Assembly: GCA_905214865.1 (NCBI GenBank)
Contig: CAJMNO010000041.1
Location: 1 to 13,215 of the forward strand
Direction: 5' to 3'
Source of the DNA: an uncultured bacterium
Lineage (GTDB): Bacteria > Actinomycetota > Coriobacteriia > Coriobacteriales > Atopobiaceae
Length of the DNA stretch: 13,215 bases
The position numbers and the translations under genes are program-made. The notes below the pieces were generated by a model that saw nothing but the letters and a program-made list of their open reading frames with translations, was not told the DNA's origin and did not search any database. Positions 6,829 to 13,215 of this stretch are shown piece by piece (the first letter of the stretch is position 1; every line of letters starts with the position of its first letter).

Positions 6829-7299
6829 ATGCGCTACGATATCGTCTCTGACACGCACGGGTACCTCTCCCAGCAGCTCCTTGATGCCCTGAGCGGTGCC
6901 GACATGATCCTCCATGCGGGGGACATGTGCTCGGACTCCGACCTGCGCACGCTCGAGGGCATCGCGCCGGTGCGCATGTGCCTGGGCAACAACGACTACG
7001 GGTACTCGTACGGCCCCAGCGTTCGCAACCTCACCAGGGTCTTCTCCGACGGCCTGCGGTGGGAGATCTGCCACTACCGCGATCGGCTTGACCTCGAGAC
7101 CTGCGACATCGCGATCTGTGGCCACACCCATAGGCCCTACGTTGAGAGGGACGCCCGCACCGGGGTCCTCGTCATGAACCCGGGGAGCCCCACCTACCCC
7201 CGCGCCGGCGGCCCGACCATCGGTCGCATCGTCTGCGAGGACGGAAAGCTCCTCTCCGCCCGCATCATCAAGCTGTCGGGAACGGGGCCCACCAGGTAG
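6829..7299 (+). CDS. YfcE/MJ0936-type metallophosphoesterase
   Basis: This compact 156-aa calcineurin-like phosphoesterase has its metal-binding set intact: SDTHG (Asp8, His10), HAGD (Asp32), LGNND (Asn54 or Asn55, Asp56), His82 in ICHYRDR and CGHTHRP (His99, His101). These proteins bind two divalent metals and cleave phosphodiesters; the natural substrate of this subgroup is usually unknown. The motif normally written 'HG' at the fifth block is CHYR here, a mild deviation. Length is typical. ATG 6829 begins directly at the first beta strand; the only SD is weak (AGGGG, 13 nt away), so translation may be coupled to the regulator gene that ends 16 nt upstream. It converges on the NTF2-LytTR gene. 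Confidence 0.88.
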   Translation: MRYDIVSDTHGYLSQQLLDALSGADMILHAGDMCSDSDLRTLEGIAPVRMCLGNNDYGYSYGPSVRNLTRVFSDGLRWEICHYRDRLDLETCDIAICGHTHRPYVERDARTGVLVMNPGSPTYPRAGGPTIGRIVCEDGKLLSARIIKLSGTGPTR

Positions 7300-7328
7300 C
7301 CGTTTGGTTGCCTGCGGCGCACCCCGCG

Positions 7329-8138
7329 CTAGGACAGGCTCTCCTCGTGCAGCGCGGACTCGGCCGCCGCCTCGTGGAGCGCCTCGCGCATCTCCCTGGT
7401 CCGCTTGGCGGGAACGCGGACGGTGCTGCCGTCAACGAGCTGCACCTCCGGCCCCTTCATCCCCACCACGAGACGGGCGTTCACCGCATAGCTGCGATGG
7501 ACGCGGACGAAGAATGGCGGCAGACCCTCGAGGACCGTCGTGAGCGGGCTGCGAACCCTGAACGACGTGCCGGGCAGGTGGACGATCGTGTACTGGTGCG
7601 AGGCCTCCAGGTAGAGGGTCTCGTCGTAGTTGAGGACGTGGCGCACGCCGCTCGCGTCGCGCAGCGCCACGGGGCGCGCACCGCGATAGCCCCATGCGGG
7701 CTGCGCCGTCGTTGCCTGTGGTGCGGCGGAGAACTCCTGGAGGTCGTTGCCGATCTTCTGGAGGGTTGGCATCGAGGCGTGCATGTGAACGAGCTGAGGC
7801 TCCTGGTCCCTCTCGCCCATGTGCCACACAAAGGTGGAGCGGGAGCTTGCCACGTGGCGGCCGGACTTTGAGATGACGTCCTCCAGGAGGAGCACGACCT
7901 CGCAGCGCTCGCCGCGCCAAACGAGCCTGACGGTGCGGGTCTTCACGTCCAGCATCTTGAGCGCGCCGCGGATGCGATCGAGGTAGCGGATGAACTCGTC
8001 TGGCCCAAACCCCGTTCCGTTGTTGAAGGGCCCCACGAAGGAGAAGTCGCTTGCGAGGTGGGGGAGACAGGACTTGCCGTCACCACTCCATGCCGCCTGT
8101 GAGATTCGCTCGGAGAGCGCAAGGGTACCTTGCCTCAT
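7329..8138 (-). CDS. One-component regulator: NTF2/SnoaL-like domain fused to LytTR DNA-binding domain
   Basis: This 269-aa soluble protein has no receiver domain. Residues about 5-125 look like an NTF2/SnoaL-like alpha+beta cone: an N-terminal helix pair, FSFVGPFNNGTGFGPDEFIRYLDRIR, paired strands, and the ending STFVWHMGERDQEPQLVHMHASMP, which matches the 'W...l.H.H.S.P' finish of SnoaL-like families. A Gln/Ala linker leads to a LytTR domain (about 158-255) with LNYDETLYLEASHQYTIVHL, FFVRVHRSYAVN and STVRVPAKRTREMREAL. I infer that the first domain binds a small ligand and controls DNA binding directly. ATG 8138 has AGGGGGTG about 7 nt upstream; the frame runs open to 8303. It is divergent from the sortase gene. 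The LytTR call is firm; the NTF2-like call is by eye. Confidence 0.85.
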   Translation of the reverse strand: MRQGTLALSERISQAAWSGDGKSCLPHLASDFSFVGPFNNGTGFGPDEFIRYLDRIRGALKMLDVKTRTVRLVWRGERCEVVLLLEDVISKSGRHVASSRSTFVWHMGERDQEPQLVHMHASMPTLQKIGNDLQEFSAAPQATTAQPAWGYRGARPVALRDASGVRHVLNYDETLYLEASHQYTIVHLPGTSFRVRSPLTTVLEGLPPFFVRVHRSYAVNARLVVGMKGPEVQLVDGSTVRVPAKRTREMREALHEAAAESALHEESLS

Positions 8139-8431
8139 GTTGCCACCCCCTATGCGCTTGCGTCTGGCTGGCGCTTGGCGTTGCGGGGCTCCCGCCCCTT
8201 GTGCTGGGATGCTTCTCGCACTCGTTAAGCTGAATATATCCAATGTCCCAAATGGTTGAACGAGAATCGGGCGAGACGTTTTGCCAGATGGCGGCTGGGA
8301 CATCTTTTGCCAACCTTCAGACCAATGGATACTGGGAACGCACCAGAGTCGTTCGTCCGCCGCCTCCCCCCGTCTCCCGTGTCCCTAAAATTATCCTGAG
8401 GAAGGGGCGCACGGCGGCCAAAGGGGCCCCG
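8139..8431. promoter_or_regulatory. Divergent regulator/sortase intergenic region with inverted repeat around a -10-like box
   Basis: This 293-bp gap has an inverted repeat, CTCGTT (8221-8226) and AACGAG (8259-8264), about three helical turns apart. Between the arms, on the minus strand, is TATATT (8238-8233), a good -10 for the regulator gene without a clear -35. CTCGTTAAG and CTCGTTCAA loosely resemble the xxCGTTxAx core of LytTR sites. TAAAAT (8386-8391) is a -10-like box for the sortase gene. The region is more AT-rich than its surroundings. An ATG at 8243 starts an open frame into the sortase but has no SD. Confidence 0.4.
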
Positions 8432-9448
8432 ATGCGCACGCGGGGGAGACGAGACGTGGCTCGGGGACGGCATCTTTCGAATGGCGAGGCCGTTGGGGCG
8501 AGAACCCCCGTGCGCCGTCGCCATGGCATGGTCGGGACGATTGCGCTCATGGTCGTCCTGGCGGTCGGCATGGCCCTCCTTGCGTTGCCACGGCTCTTGA
8601 ACCTCAGGGCGCAGACGGAGATGGACCAGAGCATCAAGGTGGTGGAGGACCTCCGCGCCGACTCCTCCGCGATGCAGGGGCGCAGCGACGTGAACCTCGA
8701 TGCCGCCTGGCAGTACCTGAGTCAGTACAACCAGGACGTTCGCGACGGAGAGGTCCCCCAGGTCAACGACCCCTGGGGCTTCTCCACTTCCTCCGCGGGC
8801 TTCCCCGCGACCGAGCTTCCCGATGGCCTGGTTGGCAGCATCAGGATTCCCGCGATGGACGTTAACCTGCCCCTGTACCTCGGCTCGACCGAGCAGAACA
8901 TGCTCAAGGGTGCGACCGTCATGTACGGGTCGAGCGCACCCCTGGGCGAGACGGACTCCAACTGCGTGGTGGCAGCGCACCGCGGCTTCTCCAACGGCTA
9001 CATGTTCAACTACATCGAGCGTCTTGAGGTGGGTGACCACGTCTACATAAGCACGCCCTGGCAGGATCCTGACTATGTGGTGACCGCGTTCAAGGTGGTG
9101 GACCCCGACGATGTGGAGTCCGTGAGGATCCAGCCGGGCAGGGACATGGTGACCCTCCTCACCTGCCATCCGCACCCGCAGCACACGCATCGGCTGCTGG
9201 TCTACTGCGACCGCGCGGGAACCAGCGCCGCGGACGCGGCGTCCGCGAGCGGGTCCCCGCAGAAAACCGAGGGGTCGTCCGCCAGCGCGACCGTGCCCAA
9301 GACACCGGACGAGACGACCATCCTGGGGATGGACGTGCTCCAGTTTCAGGACGTGGCCACCAACGTGGGGCTTGCCGTCGGCACCGTGTTGATGGTCGTG
9401 CTCGTGGTGCGCCTCGCGAGGGCGATTGGGGAGCGGCGGCGCGGGTAG
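8432..9448 (+). CDS. Class C sortase (pilus-type), orphan
   Basis: The protein has 338 aa. An N-terminal basic stretch precedes TM helix 1 (about 33-54). The sortase barrel has catalytic His183 in AAHRGF, Cys245 in TLLTCHPH and Arg254 in THRLLVYCDR. NDPWG (112-116) matches the DPW/DPF lid that blocks the active site in class C enzymes. A Ser/Ala-rich linker (about 263-292) leads to a second helix (about 309-328) and a basic tail. Class C enzymes polymerise pilins by isopeptide bonds, but no LPXTG or pilin gene lies nearby. The loop HPHPQHTHR after the cysteine is unusual; TPYGINTHR is typical. ATG 8432 has AAAGGGG 5 nt upstream; in-frame starts reach back to 8243. It nearly abuts the PAP2 gene tail to tail. 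Confidence 0.88.
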   Translation: MRTRGRRDVARGRHLSNGEAVGARTPVRRRHGMVGTIALMVVLAVGMALLALPRLLNLRAQTEMDQSIKVVEDLRADSSAMQGRSDVNLDAAWQYLSQYNQDVRDGEVPQVNDPWGFSTSSAGFPATELPDGLVGSIRIPAMDVNLPLYLGSTEQNMLKGATVMYGSSAPLGETDSNCVVAAHRGFSNGYMFNYIERLEVGDHVYISTPWQDPDYVVTAFKVVDPDDVESVRIQPGRDMVTLLTCHPHPQHTHRLLVYCDRAGTSAADAASASGSPQKTEGSSASATVPKTPDETTILGMDVLQFQDVATNVGLAVGTVLMVVLVVRLARAIGERRRG

Positions 9449-9454
9449 CGCGAA

Positions 9455-10111
9455 TCAGTCCGCTTGTCCCTCGTCCCTCTCGGGGAGGAAGAGCGGCGCA
9501 AACACGCGCGTGTAGACGACGAGCCACGCGATGGACACGCAGAAGCCGGCGATGACGTCGGATGCGTAGTGCACGCCCAGGTAGATGCGGCTCAGTCCCA
9601 CCGCGACGATGACCAGGCAGAAGCCGGTCACGCAGAGCCACTTCACAAAGCGGTCCTTCTCGTAGTGCCATACCATCCAGGCCAGCAGCCCATAGAATGC
9701 CATCGCAATCATGGAGTGCCCCGATGGAAAGCTGTAGCCCGTCTCGGCGATGAGACGGAACCCCTCGGGACGGGGGCGCTGCACGACCTGCTTGAGGAGG
9801 ACGTTGAGGCCCACCGCGCAGAGGAGGTTCACCGCGGCGCACAGCCCGGGGCGCCTCCCCGGGGCAAACGCCTCGACCACCAGGAGCATCACGAGCAGGA
9901 CGACGGGGAGGGCAAGCTCGCTGATCGCCTCCATGATGGGCGTGAGCCAAGGTTGCCGCATCTTGACCACGAGCAGCTGGTACGCCGCCAGGTCGAGCCT
10001 CATGATGTCTCCCTCGTGGACGTCCTGTAGGAGGGCGAGGAACACGACGACCGCGACCCCCAGCACGATAAGACGCAGGTTCTTCCTGACGAGATGTGCC
10101 AGTCCTGTCAT
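9455..10111 (-). CDS. PAP2 family membrane phosphatase
   Basis: This 218-aa protein has about six membrane helices (near 12-30, 66-84, 92-109, 133-150, 157-175 and 183-202). All three PAP2 motifs are present: KQVVQRPRP (Lys107, Arg112-Pro113), FPSGH (128-132, His132) and SRIYLGVHYASD (Arg175, His181, Asp185). The enzyme probably removes phosphate from a lipid such as undecaprenyl pyrophosphate, phosphatidate or phosphatidylglycerol phosphate, with the active site on the outer face. The motifs do not decide which, although undecaprenyl pyrophosphate recycling is a common role. The start ATG 10111 is preceded by a G-rich but imperfect SD. It lies downstream of the thioredoxin terminator, so it needs its own promoter; I see no strong one. 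The tail-to-tail gap to the sortase gene is only 6 bp. Confidence 0.9.
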   Translation of the reverse strand: MTGLAHLVRKNLRLIVLGVAVVVFLALLQDVHEGDIMRLDLAAYQLLVVKMRQPWLTPIMEAISELALPVVLLVMLLVVEAFAPGRRPGLCAAVNLLCAVGLNVLLKQVVQRPRPEGFRLIAETGYSFPSGHSMIAMAFYGLLAWMVWHYEKDRFVKWLCVTGFCLVIVAVGLSRIYLGVHYASDVIAGFCVSIAWLVVYTRVFAPLFLPERDEGQAD

Positions 10112-10149
10112 CGCAACCCCATCCCTTGGCCCTTGGGCCCTGACGCTAT

Positions 10150-10188
10150 CAAAAGAGGCGAGGACGCCCGTGTGGGGGCATCCTCGCC
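10150..10188 (-). terminator. Intrinsic terminator of the thioredoxin gene
   Basis: An 8-bp outer stem (10157-10164 with 10181-10188) is extended by an inner GCCC/GGGC pairing. On the minus strand it is followed directly by TCTTTTGA. It lies 38 bp past the trxA stop codon, the expected position, and separates trxA from the PAP2 gene. Confidence 0.85.
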
Positions 10189-10226
10189 ATCAGTGTGACG
10201 CATGTTGCCTACGCGCGTGCCGGACG

Positions 10227-10544
10227 CTAGAGGTTGGCGCTGATCTCTGCCACAAGGTCCGCCTTGGGCATGTTGCCGACCATGGTGTGGACCGGCTTGC
10301 CGCCCTTGAAGAGGATGAGCGTGGGAATGGAGACGATCTGGAAGCGCTGGGCGAGCTCCGCCTCGTCGTCCACGTTGCACTTATAGAGCGTGAACTTGTC
10401 CGACATCTCGTTTGCCACCTGCTCGATAACGGGACCGAGCGCGCGGCAGGGGCCGCACCAAGAGGCCCAGAAGTCCACCAGGACCGGCTTGGGGGAGGAG
10501 AGAACCTTCTCTTCGAAGTCCTGTGAGGTAATTGCGTTGGCCAT
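10227..10544 (-). CDS. trxA: Thioredoxin
   Basis: This 105-aa cytosolic disulfide reductase has the standard thioredoxin length and fold. The active site WCGPC is at residues 29-33, the buried Asp is in LVDFWASWC (about 24), and the cis-proline is Pro74 in SIPTLILF. The C-terminal strand-helix GGKPVHTMVGNMPKADLVAEI is typical. It is kept reduced by thioredoxin reductase, whose gene is not in this window. The start ATG 10544 has AGAGGAG just upstream. The gene is followed by a strong intrinsic terminator and is probably monocistronic. A TATAAG on the minus strand (10687-10682) might be its -10, but it would give a leader of about 130 nt and has no matching -35. Identity is certain. Confidence 0.97.
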   Translation of the reverse strand: MANAITSQDFEEKVLSSPKPVLVDFWASWCGPCRALGPVIEQVANEMSDKFTLYKCNVDDEAELAQRFQIVSIPTLILFKGGKPVHTMVGNMPKADLVAEISANL

Positions 10545-10758
10545 GAGAGCTCCTCTGCTTTGCCTGCGGGCATTGGACCCACGGCATCCTGGAAGGCCGC
10601 TCGCCGACGCACGCGGCGCCCGACAACGATGGTGACGGGCGGGTGGCCGGCTGCGTGTCTCCCGCTTCTTGTCTTGCTGCGCTTATACCCAACGGGTGGC
10701 AGGCGTGGCGTAAGATTTGCCCAGTCGGCACAGTTTGGACAAAAAGGTTGGTAAAAAG
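10545..10758. other. Divergent intergenic region, no gene seen
   Basis: These 214 bp lie between trxA and the next plus-strand gene. I see a 6-bp inverted repeat CGCCCG/CGGGCG (10617-10622 with 10636-10641), TATAAG on the minus strand, and TAAGAT (10711-10716) on the plus strand as -10-like boxes. None has a good -35. AAAAAGG (10741-10747) is the SD for the plus-strand gene. Confidence 0.4.
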
Positions 10759-11313
10759 GTGGCATATAACCGTCGCGACAGGACCCAGGCATACCTGAGC
10801 AAGGCGCGTCACGACCTGACCTCCCTGGCGGAGAGGGGGGTCGTGATGGGTGGCAACGCGTTTAGCAGCTACGTCTTTGCCAAGGGCGAGCTGTCGCCGG
10901 AGGAGGCCGCGGGGGGCGCCCTCCTGGGAGGTGCCGACGGACGTGCCCTCAGGGCGTCGCTGGAGCACCTGGGATACGCCCCAGAGGACTGGGCGGCGCT
11001 CTCCACCACGTCGGCCGCGGGAGGGGACCTCGAACCCATGCTGCTGCGGGAGGCGGTGTGCGCGCTGGACCCCTCAACGCTCGTGGCATGCGACGAGGCC
11101 GCCGCCCATGTGCTGAGGGCCGCGTACGCCGACGAACTCTCCCGTCTCCCCGACTTTCCCGTTGCCATGCTGGAGCCCGGCTACGTGGCGCCCATCCTGG
11201 GCATGCGCGTCATGAACCTGGGGGGCTTCTCCGCCGCGCTGGCAGACCCCCGCAAGAAGCAGCTCATGTGGGCGCGCCTGAAGCAGCTGCCCCCGCTCGG
11301 CGAGCCCTACTGA
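10759..11313 (+). CDS. Small conserved-looking protein, weakly uracil-DNA-glycosylase-like
   Basis: The protein has 184 aa, is soluble, and has no signal peptide. I do not recognise it with confidence. Its order of elements recalls the uracil-DNA glycosylase superfamily: a glycine-rich start VVMGGNAFSSYVF (about 28-40), GGADGRALRASLEHLGYAPEDWAAL like the 'G..G..L...L...Gl....' helix, LREAVCALDPSTLVACDEAAAHVLRAAY like 'l.p.vivalG..A...Ll', and a final KKQLMWARLKQLPPL like 'kr..w..lk'. The catalytic GExPG motif, the Fe-S cysteines and the HPS/HPA motif are not visible, so it is probably not an active glycosylase. The GTG start at 10759 has AAAAAGG 11 nt upstream; TTG 10735 and 10717 are alternatives with no SD. 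The coding bias matches its neighbours. Confidence 0.65.
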   Translation: MAYNRRDRTQAYLSKARHDLTSLAERGVVMGGNAFSSYVFAKGELSPEEAAGGALLGGADGRALRASLEHLGYAPEDWAALSTTSAAGGDLEPMLLREAVCALDPSTLVACDEAAAHVLRAAYADELSRLPDFPVAMLEPGYVAPILGMRVMNLGGFSAALADPRKKQLMWARLKQLPPLGEPY

Positions 11314-11370
11314 GTCCCCTGGTCTTGGCCGTCTGCGCAGACCTCGCCCCCAAGTGCCAAAATAGGGGAC
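11314..11370 (+). promoter_or_regulatory. Nested inverted repeats upstream of pgi
   Basis: Three nested inverted repeats begin right after the stop codon. The outer arms are GTCCCCT (11314-11320) with AGGGGAC (11364-11370). The middle arms are TTGGC (11325-11329) with GCCAA (11356-11360). The core is a 12-bp perfect palindrome, GTCTGCGCAGAC (11331-11342). There is no T-tract, so this is not a standard terminator. It could be an operator, a structured 5' leader of pgi or a Rho-type end. Confidence 0.45.
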
Positions 11371-11405
11371 GGCAGGTTATCCATTGGGCTAGCTAAGGAG
11401 CAACG

Positions 11406-13100
11406 ATGGCAGACGTCCCCGCACCAATCGACGCAACGAAGACCCCCGAATGGAAGGCGCTCCAGGAGCACTACGACCACCTCCAGGACGTGGGGATCAG
11501 CCTGAAGCAGTGGTTCGCGAGCGACCCCCAGCGAGTCGACAAGCTCTCCTTTGACACCTCCGACCTCCACTTTGACCTCTCGAAGAACCTGGTGGACGAC
11601 CAGACCATCAAGCTTCTCGTGGGCCTGGCGAAGGCCGTGCACCTTGAGGAGCGTCGCGACGCCATGTACCGGGGCGTGCACATCAACACCACCGAGGACC
11701 GCGCGGTGCTTCACACGGCGCTGCGCCGCCCCAAGTCAGACGTGGGCAAGTACGTGGTTGACGGCCAGGACACCGTTGCGGACGTCCACGAGGTCCTCGA
11801 CCGCATGTACGCCTTCGCCAACCGCGTGCGCTCGGGCGAGTGGAAGGGCGTCACGGGCAAGCCCATCAAGAACGTCATGTCCATCGGCATCGGTGGCTCC
11901 GACCTGGGCCCGGTCATGGTCTACGAGGCGCTCAAGCCCTACGCGGATGCAGGCATCTCGGTGCGCTACGTCAGCAACATCGACCCCAATGACATGGCCG
12001 AGAAGGTCAAGGGCCTCGATCCCGAGACCACCCTCGTCATCATCGTCTCGAAGACGTTCACCACGCTGGAGACGCTGACCAACGCGCGCGAGGCGCGCGC
12101 ATGGCTCCTCGACGGGCTCAAGGCGCAGGGTGCCATCGACGGCTCCGACGACTCCGTGGCCGAGGCCATCCGCCACCACTTCGTCGCCGTGTCGACCAAT
12201 GCGGAGAAGGTCGCGGAGTTTGGCATCGACACCCAGAACATGTTCGGCTTCTGGAACTGGGTCGGGGGGCGCTACTCGGTGGACGCTGCGGTGGGCCTCT
12301 CGCTCATCATCGCCTTTGGCCCCGAGCGGTTCCAGGAGTTCCTCGCGGGCTTCCATGACCTGGACGAGTACTTTGCCAACACCCCGCTCGAGAAGAACGT
12401 CGTCGCGCTGATGGGGCTCATCAACGTGTGGTACGTCAACTTCTTCCACGCCGCGAGCCACGCGGTTCTCCCCTACGACCAGTACCTGCACCGCTTCCCT
12501 GCCTACCTGCAGCAGCTCACGATGGAGTCCAACGGCAAGAGCGTCCGCTGGGACGGCACCCCTGTGACCTCCGACACCGGCGAGATCTTCTGGGGCGAGC
12601 CCGGCACCAACGGGCAGCACGCCTTCTACCAGCTCATTCACCAGGGCACCAGGCTGGTTCCCGCCGACTTCATCGCCTTTGCCAACACGCCCAACCCCAC
12701 CAGGGACGGCGACCAGGACGTGCACGAGCTGTTCCTCGGCAACTTCCTGGCGCAGACCAAGGCCCTGGCGTTTGGCAAGACGGCAGACGAGGTCCGTGCC
12801 GAGGGGACGCCCGAGTGGATGGTCCCCGCCCGCGTCTTCACGGGCAACCGTCCCACGACCTCGATCTTTGGCGAGGCGCTGACCCCCCACGCCCTGGGCG
12901 AGCTCATCGCCCTGTACGAGCACATCACCTTTGTGGAGGGGACGGTCTGGGGCCTCGACTCCTACGACCAGTGGGGCGTTGAGCTTGGCAAGCAGCTCGC
13001 CAAGCAGATCACGCCCGCCTTCCACGACGACCAGGCGCTCGCCGGGCAGGACGCCTCGACCAAGGCACTCATCGCCTACTATCGCGCCCACCGCAAGTAG
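11406..13100 (+). CDS. pgi: Glucose-6-phosphate isomerase
   Basis: This 564-aa enzyme interconverts glucose 6-phosphate and fructose 6-phosphate in glycolysis, in the cytosol, normally as a dimer. The length fits the long bacterial form. Visible landmarks are the sugar-isomerase loop GIGGSDLGP (161-169), SKTFTTLETLTN (215-226), signature 1 WVGGRYSVDAA (285-295), catalytic Glu398 in WGEPGTNGQHAF, and signature 2 GLDSYDQWGVELGKQLA (516-532) with catalytic Lys529. The ring-opening His of well-studied PGIs could not be placed by simple alignment; candidates are His412 and His440. ATG 11406 has AAGGAG 5 nt upstream. The gene appears monocistronic, with a structured region before it and a strong terminator after it. 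Identity is certain. Confidence 0.98.
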   Translation: MADVPAPIDATKTPEWKALQEHYDHLQDVGISLKQWFASDPQRVDKLSFDTSDLHFDLSKNLVDDQTIKLLVGLAKAVHLEERRDAMYRGVHINTTEDRAVLHTALRRPKSDVGKYVVDGQDTVADVHEVLDRMYAFANRVRSGEWKGVTGKPIKNVMSIGIGGSDLGPVMVYEALKPYADAGISVRYVSNIDPNDMAEKVKGLDPETTLVIIVSKTFTTLETLTNAREARAWLLDGLKAQGAIDGSDDSVAEAIRHHFVAVSTNAEKVAEFGIDTQNMFGFWNWVGGRYSVDAAVGLSLIIAFGPERFQEFLAGFHDLDEYFANTPLEKNVVALMGLINVWYVNFFHAASHAVLPYDQYLHRFPAYLQQLTMESNGKSVRWDGTPVTSDTGEIFWGEPGTNGQHAFYQLIHQGTRLVPADFIAFANTPNPTRDGDQDVHELFLGNFLAQTKALAFGKTADEVRAEGTPEWMVPARVFTGNRPTTSIFGEALTPHALGELIALYEHITFVEGTVWGLDSYDQWGVELGKQLAKQITPAFHDDQALAGQDASTKALIAYYRAHRK

Positions 13101-13122
13101 TCGCCTTCCGGGCATCAGGCAA

Positions 13123-13164
13123 ACGGGGCCGTCGCGGTTCGTCCGCGGCGGCCCCGTCCGTTTT
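13123..13164 (+). terminator. Strong intrinsic terminator of pgi
   Basis: A 15-bp stem (13123-13137 with 13143-13157) has one G-U pair, a 5-nt TTCGT loop and then CCGTTTT. It begins 22 nt after the pgi stop codon. This is the clearest terminator in the window. Confidence 0.92.
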
Positions 13165-13176
13165 CATGGCTTTAGC

Positions 13177-13201
13177 CTGTGTCGCGCCACGCGCGACACA
13201 G
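13177..13201. repeat. 11-bp perfect hairpin after the pgi terminator
   Basis: A perfect inverted repeat, CTGTGTCGCGC (13177-13187) with its complement (13191-13201), encloses a 3-nt loop. A GGCT-TT-AGCC mini-palindrome (13168-13177) precedes it. There is no T-tract on the plus strand. It could be an operator, a second terminator for a converging gene beyond the window, or part of a mobile-element end. Confidence 0.55.
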
Positions 13202-13203
13202 AG

Positions 13204-13215
13204 AACCACCCGCTC
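13204..13215. repeat. Partial copy of the left-edge hairpin arm
   Basis: AACCACCCGCT (13204-13214) is identical to positions 27-37, in the same orientation. The window ends before the other arm, so whether a hairpin forms cannot be seen. Confidence 0.4.

Noticed and set aside
8243..8431. 63-residue N-terminal extension of the sortase
   Set aside because: No SD before ATG 8243 and a low-complexity Arg/Pro-rich segment. ATG 8432 has an SD and places the signal-anchor helix normally.
10560..10754. 64-codon plus-strand frame between trxA and the next gene
   Set aside because: No SD, no motif and it overlaps the next gene's RBS; treated as intergenic.
11736..13115. Minus-strand open frame of 459 codons opposite pgi
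   Set aside because: It lies wholly antisense to an unmistakable glucose-6-phosphate isomerase and shows no recognisable domain.

Overview
This is a GC-rich, densely coded bacterial chromosome segment with about 13 protein genes, almost all short-gapped and with clear Shine-Dalgarno sites. The gene content suggests a Gram-positive, high-GC anaerobe: a LytTR regulator pair, a class C sortase, a QueT-type ECF S-component and a YitT protein. The best guess is class Coriobacteriia (Olsenella/Atopobium-like). That placement comes from composition and gene flavour by eye, not from a phylogeny. There is no rRNA, tRNA, CRISPR array, phage gene or intact transposase.

Layout. (1) 1-960: a perfect hairpin at the left edge, a minus-strand GNAT acetyltransferase and a hairpin-bearing divergent intergenic region. 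(2) 961-2569: a plus-strand protein resembling the C-terminal half of class IV aminotransferases, converging on a minus-strand YitT/DUF2179 membrane protein. (3) 2570-7299: a structured divergent intergenic region, then a plus-strand run of queT-like ECF S-component, cytosolic family-2-like glycosyltransferase, LytS-type histidine kinase, LytTR response regulator and small metallophosphoesterase. The first three are tightly packed (6-nt gap, then 8-nt overlap). The response regulator has a good candidate promoter of its own. (4) 7329-9448: a minus-strand NTF2-like/LytTR one-component regulator, divergent from an orphan class C sortase across about 290 bp that carries an inverted repeat around a -10-like box. 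(5) 9455-10544: minus-strand PAP2 phosphatase and thioredoxin, separated by a strong intrinsic terminator. (6) 10759-13215: a small protein faintly like uracil-DNA glycosylases, a nested inverted-repeat region, glucose-6-phosphate isomerase and its strong terminator, then two further hairpins. The window ends with 11 nt identical to one arm of the left-edge hairpin.

How the genes may work together. The membrane kinase and LytTR response regulator form a textbook two-component pair whose targets cannot be read from the window. The most suggestive unit is the second LytTR protein, which has a putative ligand-binding NTF2-like domain instead of a receiver. It is divergent from a pilus-type sortase with no pilin gene in sight, which invites a regulator-target hypothesis. 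The remaining genes are mostly housekeeping (pgi, trxA, yitT, PAP2). I see no clear-cut new defence or mobile system. The points worth a second look are the NTF2-LytTR/sortase pair, the queT leader with its TTG start, two degenerate enzyme-like proteins and several intergenic inverted repeats.
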